A DNA stretch of 64,000 nt from Corinectria fuckeliana. Lineage: Eukaryota > Ascomycota > Sordariomycetes > Hypocreales > Nectriaceae. A program made the position numbers and the translations under genes. The stretch covers positions 248,001 through 312,000 of the forward strand of contig WPDH01000008.1 in the NCBI GenBank assembly GCA_019137255.1, written 5' to 3'. The notes under the pieces are model-generated. The model did no database searches, had not been told where the DNA came from, and saw only the letters and a program-made list of their open reading frames with translations. Positions 25,402 through 34,751 of this stretch are shown piece by piece; the first letter of the stretch is position 1, and each line of letters starts with the position of its first letter.

Positions 25402-26571
25402 ATGAAGTACAACGCCATTGCCTTCGTGCCCGTCCTCGCGGCCACCGCCGAGGCCCTGCTGTCTCTCGACGTCGACGTCAAGCTGCCCTTTGGTATCGAG
25501 CTGCCCATCAGCCTCGACGTGGGGCCCAAGGGAAACCCCCCGGGCGACTGCACCGACGTCTGGCACCCGCCTCACCACGGCGTCGACATCGACGACTGCG
25601 ACAACGACTCGGAGGAGCACTGGCATTGGGTCCATCCCGGCTCGCCCAACCACCCGGAGCAGGGGGAGTACATCTGGACGACGCAGACCAAGACGGCCGC
25701 GCAGATCCAGACCGTTACCGACTGCCCGGCCTACGTTGTAGACTGCCCCGCGCACCACACCTATGTCACCACCGTCGTCGTCCCCGAGACCACTACCATC
25801 TGCCCGGTGCCGGTCAAGTCTGCCCACGCCGTCCCCACGTCCGAGGCTGCATACGAAGTTCCCTCTAAGAATGCGTATGAACCTCCTTCTTCCATGCCTC
25901 TGTACGAAGCTCCCACCGCCGCCAAGCCTGGGTATGAGGCTCCGACTGTCTCCCACTCCTACGTGAAGCCTGAGGAAACCGCATCGCGCTCCTACGAGGA
26001 GGAAGAGACGACCACCTCGTGCCCCCCTGAAGAAGAGACCACAACTTCATATCCCCACGAGGAAGAGACTACCGCCTCATGCCTTCCCGAAGAGGAGACG
26101 GCGTCTGAGAGGTCTCCCAGCAGCATCATCTACGAGACTCCGACCGTCTCTCATCCCCACATGAAGCCCGAGGAGACCACTTCCTTCCCCCCTACTAAGG
26201 AGACTGTGACTCTATCCTCTGTCAGCCCTTCCATCATCTCGGTCCCAGGAAAGCCTGAGTACACCGCTCCAGCCGGGCAGACCACCATCCCTGTCGTCCC
26301 CATTGCTGGCGGTGCTCCCTCCGGTACTCCCTCTTACGGCGTGCCGTCCTACATTGCGCCCTCCGCCATTTCCCCCTCCAACGTCTGCCCGGGCCCCGGC
26401 TGCCCTCCTTACCCGACCGGTGTCCCAACCACCGTTGTTCCCATTTACCCTGACGTCCCCGGCCAGACGTACGCTACCCCGACTCCTTCCATGCCGGTTG
26501 TCGTCGGTGGTGCTGCCCGTAACGCTGGTGGCCTATTTGCCGCCATTGCTGTTGTTGCCGCACTTCTCTAA
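25402..26571 (+). CDS. GPI-anchored cell-wall protein, Pro/Thr/Ser-rich
   Basis: Predicted cell-surface protein of 389 residues, single exon. The ATG at 25402 is the first in frame and opens a signal peptide (residues 1-18, MKYNAIAFVPVLAATAEA). The middle is rich in Pro, Thr, Ser and Glu with short imperfect repeats (EEETTTSCPP, EEETTTSYPH, EEETTASCLP; about 26000-26110), typical of O-glycosylated stalks. A Cys-containing block, YVVDCPAHHTYVTTVVVPET, is reminiscent of motifs in other fungal wall proteins. The C-terminus has a small-residue site (GGAARNAGG) followed by a hydrophobic tail (LFAAIAVVAALL), the pattern of GPI attachment. A TATA-like GATAAAAGG lies near 25258. No enzymatic domain is visible, and the role is inferred only from architecture. 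Confidence 0.8.
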   Translation: MKYNAIAFVPVLAATAEALLSLDVDVKLPFGIELPISLDVGPKGNPPGDCTDVWHPPHHGVDIDDCDNDSEEHWHWVHPGSPNHPEQGEYIWTTQTKTAAQIQTVTDCPAYVVDCPAHHTYVTTVVVPETTTICPVPVKSAHAVPTSEAAYEVPSKNAYEPPSSMPLYEAPTAAKPGYEAPTVSHSYVKPEETASRSYEEEETTTSCPPEEETTTSYPHEEETTASCLPEEETASERSPSSIIYETPTVSHPHMKPEETTSFPPTKETVTLSSVSPSIISVPGKPEYTAPAGQTTIPVVPIAGGAPSGTPSYGVPSYIAPSAISPSNVCPGPGCPPYPTGVPTTVVPIYPDVPGQTYATPTPSMPVVVGGAARNAGGLFAAIAVVAALL

Positions 26572-27026
26572 GTCTAATAATATTATCGCTTCTCAGGATA
26601 GGTTGCGTATTCACGACGTAATGGGCTTTGGATTGAGAGGGGCGGTGTTCTGAGAGCTTGAAATTCCGTGTTCAGGTGTTGTTATTAGATTTCCGGTGTA
26701 GGGGAATGATTGGTGTACCTATATTCTTGATACATAATTCACTTCTTTCGAGCTTCATAATGCGGCACCTTGCCTGCTTCCCACATCTTGTGACATTATG
26801 TACCTGTGACAGTGGTGAGAGCGGTTCCGTTTCGGCTGAGATGACAAACCTTATAATATCATAACTGTAATCTTTTCCAGCACCTATTCTTGCCTAGTTG
26901 GTCTTCTTGAAGGGCCAGACTTGGCGACAGAGGTTTCCAGGCTTCAGAAGCCTGGGCTGTAAATCTTTGCTGCCTCCTTTTTGATTATAATAGAGCGGCA
27001 CGGTTTTCTTGGGCGTTCATAGTGAA
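26572..27026. other. Convergent 3' intergenic spacer
   Basis: 455 bp between the stop codons of the wall-protein gene (+) and the CENP-O gene (-). It holds only probable 3' untranslated sequence. Confidence 0.5.
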
Positions 27027-27955
27027 TCATCTTTGAGCGTATTCCTGGAGCCTCTTCGCCACATCCTCGATGCGATCGTAGTTTCCGTATAATTCCTTGG
27101 TGGTGCCCCAATCGCGGCCCTGCTTCCCAAAGACCATGAGCTTCAGGACCTTGCCGTCGTCGTCCATGACAACTCTCCCACTCCTCTCGTCGGCCCAGGT
27201 GAACCGGATCTGCTTGGCCTCGATGTCCGCGATGCCAACCTCGACGATGTCGTTGGCTGTCAGGTTCTCCGCAGCCTGTTCGTGCAGCCCCAACCCACGC
27301 CTCAGGTCCGCAGAAACGCCTAGCCTGTTGTGGTAGCGGACAACCTCCCTCCTCAGCGTCCTCGCGAACCGACCCAGGTCGTGCGGGGGAGGCTCCTCGC
27401 CCCCAGGCCTATGCGGCGGCAGGTGGCGTGCGGCCAGGCCGGCGAGCGGGATGGCCGGCGGCAGGGTGTGGCGGTGGACGCGGAGGTGCTTGGAGCCGGG
27501 GTAGGGGCGGTTGAGCATGACGTAGTAGGGCCGCAGGAAGCGGCCCTGGGACAGGACTTCGAAGCGCAGGCCGAGGATGCGGCCGCCGTCGATGGCGCTG
27601 GGGTCGGGGTCGTGGACCTTGAAGGACGTGACGGAGCTGCAGATGCGGTGGAGCGATTGCTGGAGGTAGGCGCGTTGCTTCGCGGCCTCGGTGAGGAGGC
27701 GCGCGCTCGAAGGGTCGGCTCCTCGGGGCGCGCGGGAGACGGCGGATGGCTTGAGAAGGGTCTGGGTGGAGGCGGCGGAAAGAATGGTGGAGGACTCGAC
27801 GCTGAGGTTCTTGCGCAGGGTGGCAGCTAAGCAGTCGTGTTAGTTCGTATGTTGGTATTCGCAGAAGGGAGGGGGGGGAGCTTGCCCTGGTCTTTTAGTG
27901 AGGCAATCTCTTGGTCTAAGAGATCCTCTGCGGTAGGGGAGTGATCGGACGACAT
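27027..27955 (-). CDS. Kinetochore protein CENP-O (Mcm21/Mal2 family)
   Basis: Inner-kinetochore component; in yeasts Mcm21/Mal2 pairs with Ctf19/CENP-P in the COMA complex. Two exons, 27955-27886 and 27826-27027, 289 residues. The intron (27885-27827, 59 nt) uses a GC donor (GCAAGC), an ACTAAC branch and a TTAG acceptor. Without splicing the frame hits TAA, and with it the two halves join in phase. Seen: N-terminal coiled coil (EDLLDQEIASLKDQAATLRK), then the CENP-O block with FLRPYYVMLNRPYPGSKHLR and VHRHTLPPAIPLAGLA, the HDLGRFARTLRREVVRYHNR helix, and a C-terminal RWD-like part. Divergent from the acetyl-CoA transporter 1.3 kb away. Family identity rests on these blocks. Confidence 0.8.
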
Positions 27956-29237
27956 GGCGATGTCTGTTTGGGGTTTGGAGACGGCGACAATCGCAGTCGG
28001 GTGCTGCCGATGTAGTCCAGCTTGTTTTGTTGACTGATGCGATGCGATGCGATGCGCTTGGTTGGCGCGTCACCCACCTGGATTAGATGGAGGCTGAGAT
28101 TCTGGCAGATAAGATAAGGCAGTGTGGCTTATGAATGTGAATATGGCTGGTGCAACAGGTGGATAAGGTAACTTATCAACAGAGCTTCTGCACCTCCAAT
28201 CGTTCATGACTCTCTTGGCATGAGTCCTCAAACTCATCTATTCATCTATTAACTCGATGAGGACATGTTGCTTTTTTACCACTAGCAAGAGGCCCGACTC
28301 CAGACACCCACTTCCGGAGCTTTGCAGCACGCCGGCATCCCGGCATCCCGGCATCTCGGCGCCGACGTCTTTGTCCATCTGGCGGGCGCGACGCGCATAC
28401 ACACGATGTATATTAGCGCGTGCGTCCGTCTGACGTTGAGGTGTCGCGTTTCGCCACCAGAAGGCAACGGGCTCGTTCGAAGAAGAAACAGCGTGGCCAC
28501 ATCTGGATGCATCTAGCTTACCCATCCTAAAACGCCAGCGCATCGTATTCTACACTGATGAGCTTTTTGAGGCCACGGTACTCCATAGCGGTAGTGGGGG
28601 ACGCCAATCCAGATCCAGATTCAGATCCTCGAGAGTCACCGTTCTCTCCCGGGGGGGGGGGGCCAGTTTGTCACTGTGAAGGTGAACTTTTTTGCCTTTC
28701 GCTGCCTGGGGAGTGGATTGGACTGGACTTTGTCAGCCCCATCCGTCCTCGGTCGGGCCTTTGATAGATTGTCCTCGTGGATGCTTGTTGTCCTTCTTTT
28801 CATTTTCTCCATCCTTGTCTTTACCAATCTGTCTCTCCTTCTTGGTCCACTGGACTTCCGTCACCACTGTTGGTACTACTACTGTCTACCTATCTGCTGT
28901 CGTCTAAACGTATTCGACCTCCCTCCCACCAGAACAAACCCTGACGCTTTGATCTGAAACATTTTCCATTTTCCATTTCATTCATCCCACCACTTCTTCC
29001 TCTCGTTATATATATACTTACGTCACCGAGACAACCAACGCCGCGCCGACGCCCCGTCGCCATCGCTCCGATCCTTGACACCGCCGAAAATCCACATTAG
29101 CGGCAGCTCCTTTCCTTTCCCCCTTTGCGCCCGCCTGCGTACCTGCGTACCTGCGTACCTGCATACCTGCCTCTGCCGTCTCCCGGCCTGCTTCGCTCTT
29201 CGCTCCTCGCGATCCGTCCGACCTCCCTCCGCCACCT
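27956..29237. other. Divergent promoter region
   Basis: Lies between CENP-O (-) and the acetyl-CoA transporter (+). It contains small tandem repeats: GCGAT units (about 28036-28055), CCGGCATC units (28331-28358), G11 (about 28651-28661), and an 8-bp CGTACCTG tandem (about 29138-29168). A CT-rich stretch (28775-28870) is typical of a leader region. No gene was seen. Confidence 0.5.
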
Positions 29238-31021
29238 ATGACCGCCAGAGCCCGACGACCTCACAAACAACCCCGCCGGCCTCCCCTGACTCTCCTAGTG
29301 GACGATGCGAATGCCGCCCCGAACGGCAACACCAACGGCACCATGAGCAGCGGCGTCGAGATGCGCCGCAAGGGCCCCAACCCCGACGCCAATGTCACCA
29401 ACAGCTTCCTGGCCAGCGAGTCCTTCTCCCTCGACGAACCCGTCCCCAAGACGCCCGTCCTCAACAACCATGGCTTCTTCGACCTTCCCCGCCAAGACCA
29501 GCGCAACTTCCTGCTGCTAGTTCTGCTCTACTTCCTGCAGGGTATCCCCATGGGTCTGGCCACCGGCTCCGTGCCGTTTCTGCTCAAGAACCACATGTCC
29601 TATAGCGAGATTGGCGTCTTCAGCCTCGCCTCGTACCCTTACTCTCTAAAACTCTTCTGGAGTCCTTTCGTGGACGCCGTGTGGAGTCCCAAGATCGGGC
29701 GGCGCAAGACGTGGATTGTCCCTATCCAGTTCTGTTCGGGCTTCGGGATGCTGTGGCTGGGATCGCACGTCGAGGAGATGATGGCCACCGCGGGCAAGCC
29801 TGGCGGCATGACGGCCTTTTCCTTCATGCTGTGGTGGTTCTTCCTGGTCCTGATGTGCGCCACCCAGGACATTGCCGTCGACGGATGGGCGTTGACGCTT
29901 TTGTCGCCCGGCAACGTGTCGTACGCGTCGACGGCGCAGACGGTGGGCCTCACGGCGGGCCATTTCATGTCGTACACCGTCTTCCTCGCCTTCAACGCGG
30001 CCGACTTCGCCAATAAATGGTTCCGCGCGGTTCCTTCTGACGATGGCCTCCTCTCCCTCGGCGGATATCTGAAGTTCTGGGGCTGGGCATACATCATTGT
30101 CACCATTGGCCTGGGCTTCCTCAAGCGGGAAGAGAAGTCGCACAACGAGGACGGCGTGTGGGATGTGTACAGGATCATGTGGGGCATCCTCAAGCTGAAG
30201 AACGTCCAGACCATCATCATCGTGCACCTCATCGCCAAGATTGGATTCCAGGCCAACGACGGCGTCACCAACCTGAAGCTCCTGGACAAGGGCTTCGGCA
30301 AGGACAACTTGGCTCTGACGGTGCTAATTGACTTTCCCTTCGAGATCGGGCTAGGCTACTATGCCGGCATGTGGTCGCAAAAGTACACGCCTATGCGCCT
30401 CTGGTGCTGGGGCTTCATGGGACGCCTCATCGCTGCCCTCTCGGCGCAGGTTGTCGTAGCCATCTTCCCGTCCGAGGGCGTGACGCATTGGTATCTTTTG
30501 GTTGTCATCGCCGAGCACCTCTTCTCGACATTCACAAACACCATCATGTTCGTGGCCGTCTCTGCCTTCCACGCCCGAGTGTCAGATCCCGTCATTGGCG
30601 GCACCTACATGACACTCCTGGCAACGTAAGTACCTTCTGGGTTCCTCGCGGAAACAGATACGCTAACAAAATTCACAGGGTCTGCAACCTTGGCGGTACC
30701 TTTCCGCGATACTTTGTTCTGCAGCTCGTGGATGCCTTTACCGTGGCCACGTGCAACCCGGGCAAGCCTGAAGCTAAGGGTCTCAAGGGCCCGCTCGTCA
30801 CCGAGGCGTTCTCATGCGCACTCCAGGTCGACAAGGAACGATGCGAGAGCGGAGGAGGCAGCTGCCAGATGGTGCACGACGGATACTACTCGGTGAACAT
30901 TCTGTGTGTGGTCTTTGGGGTGGCAACGTTCCTGTGGTACATCAAGCCCAAGGTGCTTCACCTCCAGAGCCTGCCACTCCGGGCGTGGAGGTTATCGGGG
31001 GCCGGGGCCGGGGCCAAATGA
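29238..31021 (+). CDS. Acetyl-CoA transporter (SLC33A1/AT-1 family)
   Basis: Polytopic ER/Golgi membrane protein that imports acetyl-CoA into the secretory lumen in animals (SLC33A1). Two exons, 29238-30625 and 30679-31021, 576 residues. The 53-nt intron (30626-30678) has a GTAAGT donor, a CTAAC branch and a CACAG acceptor. Seen: cytosolic N-terminus, then LPRQDQRNFLLLVLLYFLQG, PYSLKLFWSPFVDA, RRKTWIVPIQ and MCATQDIAVDGWALTLL, all hallmark blocks of this family, with about 11-12 hydrophobic segments. A Cys-rich lumenal loop lies near the end. An internal ATG at 29343 has a stronger context (ACCATGA) and would give 541 residues; the choice between the two starts is open. Confidence 0.92.
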
Positions 31022-32325
31022 ATGGCGTGGCAAGAGGAGGGGAAAGAAGAAGAGCAAGAACTATATCAGACATGTAATTGTCTCCGAGTATAGCCAGAGG
31101 ACCGGAAGCACGTATCACCCATGTACCGGGAAATATACAGAATCCATGATGAGATGAAGGCATGCTCCAAGAAATGAAAGAAGCATAGCCAAGCACAGAT
31201 GAACATGCACTAGGGTCTATCTCAACTTGTGTTTGAGTCTCTCATACTGGACATCAAAAGCTAGAAGGAACACGCATATTGACGAACAACCCCGGAAAAA
31301 GCGTCGGGACCGCACGGACCAGACCCCGGGCCGCATCGACCAGTTTGCCCCGCGTTTTGCTCCCCGGAGTTGGATTTGGCACCGGCACACAGGGCAGCAC
31401 AGGGCACAATCAGATCATTCTAGGCGGTCCCTCGCTGGACTCGACTCGAGCAACACCAGAGAGAGAAAAAAAAGGAAGCGCAGCAATTATCTCGTGGAGT
31501 CAATCTCCCGCGACCCTTGTTTACATCAAAGTAAGTCAACAACCCTCGCTTTACCGAGCCCTCAACAGTCCCAATCCGTAGCGTGGGGTTGATCCTCGTC
31601 GTCACAACATGTTCCCTTCCCCTCCCCCCTCCAAAAATAAAAAGGCCCGAGGCCCGAGGGCTGGCTTGGGCAAACATCTCGGCATATTTCAACCCTCCCC
31701 TTTCACCAGAAGTCACAAATCCTCCGGGACGCGAAGACGCAACATTGTCGGCCCCTTTTCAGGTGGTCGGAGGGAAAAAAAAAAAAAAAAAGCTGGCACT
31801 TAACTTTTGCGTCCATGACCGAGTTCGGATGCGACACTCCCTCGCTTCCCTTTTTTTTTTCTTTCTCCTTCCCATGAATCACGTTGAGAAACCCCCGGGA
31901 TGGATACTGCTTCGTAGTTGTGAGCACAGTCGATGGGGCGTCGTCGAGAAGCTCGCTTTAATTTTGGCCTCCCCCCCCCCCCCCCCCAGCTAGCAAAATA
32001 GATCAGCTGATCTTTCTTTCTTCGTCTTCTTCTTCTTCTTCTTCACCTTCTTTTTTTGTAATCGCCTTGTTCGTGTTCACCACCGTCGTCCTTGAAGCCT
32101 GACTCGCCGCCGCATCTTTCCCTCTGCGTCTCCTTCAACCTATCCACGCGCCCCGCTTCCGCCTCCGCTTCCGCCTCCGCTTCCGCCTCCGCCTCCACCT
32201 CCGGGTGTGACTACGCCTACTACTCTCCCTTTGACTCCGGCTCTCGCCCGTGTCCGACTCCGGCTGCTGCTCCCGCCGCCGGCTCCGGCTCCGATCTCTT
32301 CCTCTTCGTCCCCTCGCCGCCCGCC
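31022..32325. promoter_or_regulatory. Promoter and leader of the PPCS gene
   Basis: Contains homopolymers A17 (31775-31791), T10 (about 31851-31860) and C17 (31971-31987), CTT triplets (32021-32043) and alternating GCTTCC/GCCTCC hexamers (about 32156-32200). The frame of the downstream gene is open through the leader, but no ATG precedes 32326. Confidence 0.5.
32156..32203 (+). repeat. Hexamer tandem repeat in the PPCS leader
   Basis: Alternating GCTTCC and GCCTCC units, at least three rounds, which would encode Ser-Ala repeats if translated. It lies upstream of the only ATG. Confidence 0.7.
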
Positions 32326-33435
32326 ATGGCCACCCCCGCCACGTCAACCGCCGAGGCCTTCGCCGCCGAGGACGTCTACTTCGCCGAGAACCCGGCGCCG
32401 CGCAACCTCGAGGCCCACGCGGCGCTCGCCCGGGCCTTCATCGCCGCGCACGCCGCCGCCGGCCGCCGCGTGGTGCTCATCACGTCGGGCGGCACCACGG
32501 TGCCCCTGGAGCGCCAGACGGTGCGCTACATCGACAACTTCAGCGCCGGCACCCGCGGCGCGACGTCGGCCGAGTACTTCCTCGAGGCCGGCTACGCCGT
32601 CGTCTTCCTGCACCGCCAGTTCAGCCTGCTGCCGTACTCGCGCCACTACTCGCACGCCACCGACTGCTTCCTGGACTTCCTGACGGAGACGCCCGGCGGC
32701 GGGCCCATCGCCGTGCGCCCCGAGGACGAGGCCAAGATGCGCGGCGTGCTGCGCAAGTACCGCCTGGCGCGCGACAACAACATGCTCCTCACGCTGCCCT
32801 TCGTCACCATCGTCGACTACCTGCACGAGCTGCGCCAGATCGCGCGGCTGATGCGCCCGCTGGGCCCCGCGGGCCTGCTGTACCTCGCCGCGGCCGTGTC
32901 CGACTTCTTCGTGCCGCCGGACCGCATGGCGGAGCACAAGATCCAGTCGACCAACGCCGTCGAGGAGCGCAAGGACGCCGGCGACGACGACGAGGAGACG
33001 TTCGACAACTTCGACTCGTCGCCGGCGGTGCCGCGGTCCAAGCGGCTCGTCATCGACCTGGACCCGGTGCCCAAGTTCCTCAAGAACCTGGTGGACGGGT
33101 GGGCGCCCGAGGGCATGATCGTGTCGTTCAAGCTGGAGACGGACCCGGCCATCCTGGTGCACAAGGCGCGGTACAGCCTGGACCGCTACCAGCACCACCT
33201 GGTCATCGGCAACCTGCTGTCGACGCGCAAGTGGGAGGTGGTGTTTGTGAGCCCCGGCCGCGCCGACAGCTGGGTGCGCGTGCCGCGCGACGGCGGCTGG
33301 GGCGACGCCGAGCTGCGGCCGCTGATCGCCGACGAGCTGCCGCGCGACGACCCGGGCGTCGAGATCGAGGGCCTGATCATCCCGGCCGTGGAGAAGCTGC
33401 ACGACGAGCACATCAAGGGCCTGAAGCGGAGTTGA
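32326..33435 (+). CDS. CAB2: Phosphopantothenate-cysteine ligase
   Basis: Second step from phosphopantothenate in coenzyme A synthesis: it joins cysteine to 4'-phosphopantothenate in the cytosol. Single exon, 369 residues, close to yeast Cab2 (365). The start ATG lies in a strong GCCATGG context and is the first ATG in frame. Seen: nucleotide-binding ITSGGTTVPLE (52-62), DNFSAGTRG (70-78), AAAVSDFFVP, a PVPKFLKNL helix, MIVSFKLETD and HHLVIGNLLSTRKWEVVFV, all diagnostic of the eukaryotic enzyme. Coding GC is extreme, with almost every third base G or C, which also produces long spurious frames in other registers. The upstream neighbour is an acetyl-CoA transporter, a loose CoA theme that may be coincidence. 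Confidence 0.95.
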   Translation: MATPATSTAEAFAAEDVYFAENPAPRNLEAHAALARAFIAAHAAAGRRVVLITSGGTTVPLERQTVRYIDNFSAGTRGATSAEYFLEAGYAVVFLHRQFSLLPYSRHYSHATDCFLDFLTETPGGGPIAVRPEDEAKMRGVLRKYRLARDNNMLLTLPFVTIVDYLHELRQIARLMRPLGPAGLLYLAAAVSDFFVPPDRMAEHKIQSTNAVEERKDAGDDDEETFDNFDSSPAVPRSKRLVIDLDPVPKFLKNLVDGWAPEGMIVSFKLETDPAILVHKARYSLDRYQHHLVIGNLLSTRKWEVVFVSPGRADSWVRVPRDGGWGDAELRPLIADELPRDDPGVEIEGLIIPAVEKLHDEHIKGLKRS

Positions 33436-34500
33436 GCCTTGTCGTCGTCGTCGTCGTCGTACTACCGGGGTTGGAGGGGACGAATACTTACATTGTACAC
33501 TTATTAATGGGATGGGAGTACGAGGTCATCCTCGTCGGACATGGATTCCGCATACTACATAGTAGTTGGAAGCAGACCGGGGGCCGTGGGTTACACGCTG
33601 GCTATTGCAAACAAACAAACAAAAAACAGCACGACGGATACTTACGTAGATGGGATTATTTTGCCGCTCTACCATGAATCCTATAAATATATGTGCAAAG
33701 AACCCTCGATGAGGGAACTTGGTGTGTTCATCTACCGTGTTGTCTCGCATTGCATCTTGCATTGCGAGGCTCGTTGATCTAGACTTTTGTTGTCATCAAG
33801 CTTTGCGTCGTGCCTTGTTGACCCCTCTACCTTTTGCGTTCCGATCTAACATTTTCCAACCCTTCGAGGATGCCTCGATGCCTCCTCAGCTGGCCATCGG
33901 GACTAGCTAGCTCCACGCATGACTTTGTGTCATCCTGTATCTCCTCGAGGAATCTGGTCTTTGATCCCTGGCTAGCTGTAATAGCAGCGTCTCCTCTCCT
34001 CTCGATGAAGGCGGTGTCATCGGCGTGCACGGCTCGGCGGCAGCCGAAGAGGGGCCAGATTTACCCTCCTGCATCTCGCTGAGGCTGCCTTCGGCGGCTT
34101 GATTGAAAGCCACCTAGGTACAGCAATCCGGCTTCTCGAAGCTGCTGCTTGTAATCGCACGCCTTTATCGCTCCATCGTCGAGATCGTGGCGGTGTTCCT
34201 TCGTGTATGCGTTGTGGCTAGGGCTCTTGTTTGCCTGGATGGCACAGCGGGTGATTTGTGAGTAGTTGCTATCAGTAACATGACTTGTTCTAGCAACTGT
34301 ATCTCTACCGAGGCGTCGCAGGCATCGTGATCGTGTTGCTTTTCGGGTTTGTGTTGAAGATGGTGTTTTGAGATTGTGTCGAAGGAAGCGAGCCTGGCTT
34401 GTCAGCTTGACGAGAGATGGCCAGGCTTATAACCATTGTGTTAGCTGGATAAGCTTTGAGAAGCTGTCAAGGTTAGAGAGGGATAGAAGCTCTCAAGGTC
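33436..34500. other. Convergent intergenic spacer
   Basis: Between PPCS (+) and the TPR gene (-). A GTC/CGT triplet run follows the PPCS stop (33439-33459). A pair of diverged direct repeats, AGCTGTCAAGGTTAGAGAGG and AGCTCTCAAGGTCAGAGAGG, lies near 34461 and 34489. No gene was seen. Confidence 0.45.
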
Positions 34501-34735
34501 AGAGAGGGAGGTCTATTGCAAAGTTATACCTTAATATTGAAGATTGATACTTTATGAACTAGGTTACTTATTGGGAAATAGATACTATATTTTATGGTAC
34601 TACTAGTAGGTACTAGGTATAGTACCTTATAGGGCCTTTTATTATGTGCTATGTACTATATTGCCTTCTTCTATCTAAGAAGATATTAAGGAAGGCTTAT
34701 TCAAAACCAAATAATATGTGCAAAGAAGGCTCGCC
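34501..34735. other. AT-rich, TA-rich island
   Basis: Sharp drop in GC next to the GC-rich TPR gene, with many TA steps and a short GTACTA/TAGTAC palindromic patch (34600-34625). It resembles RIP-affected DNA, but no transposon ends were found. Its right end shares ATATGTGCAAAGAA with a site at 33689-33702. Confidence 0.5.
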
Positions 34736-34751
34736 ATCTCAACCAACTTAC

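Noticed and set aside
29138..29168. CGTACCTG tandem repeat as a CRISPR-like or regulatory array
   Set aside because: Only three to four 8-bp units without spacers, an ordinary minisatellite in a fungal promoter.
32250..33677. 475-codon + frame and 355-codon minus frame overlapping PPCS
   Set aside because: Both arise from extreme third-position GC in PPCS; the PPCS frame has all diagnostic motifs.
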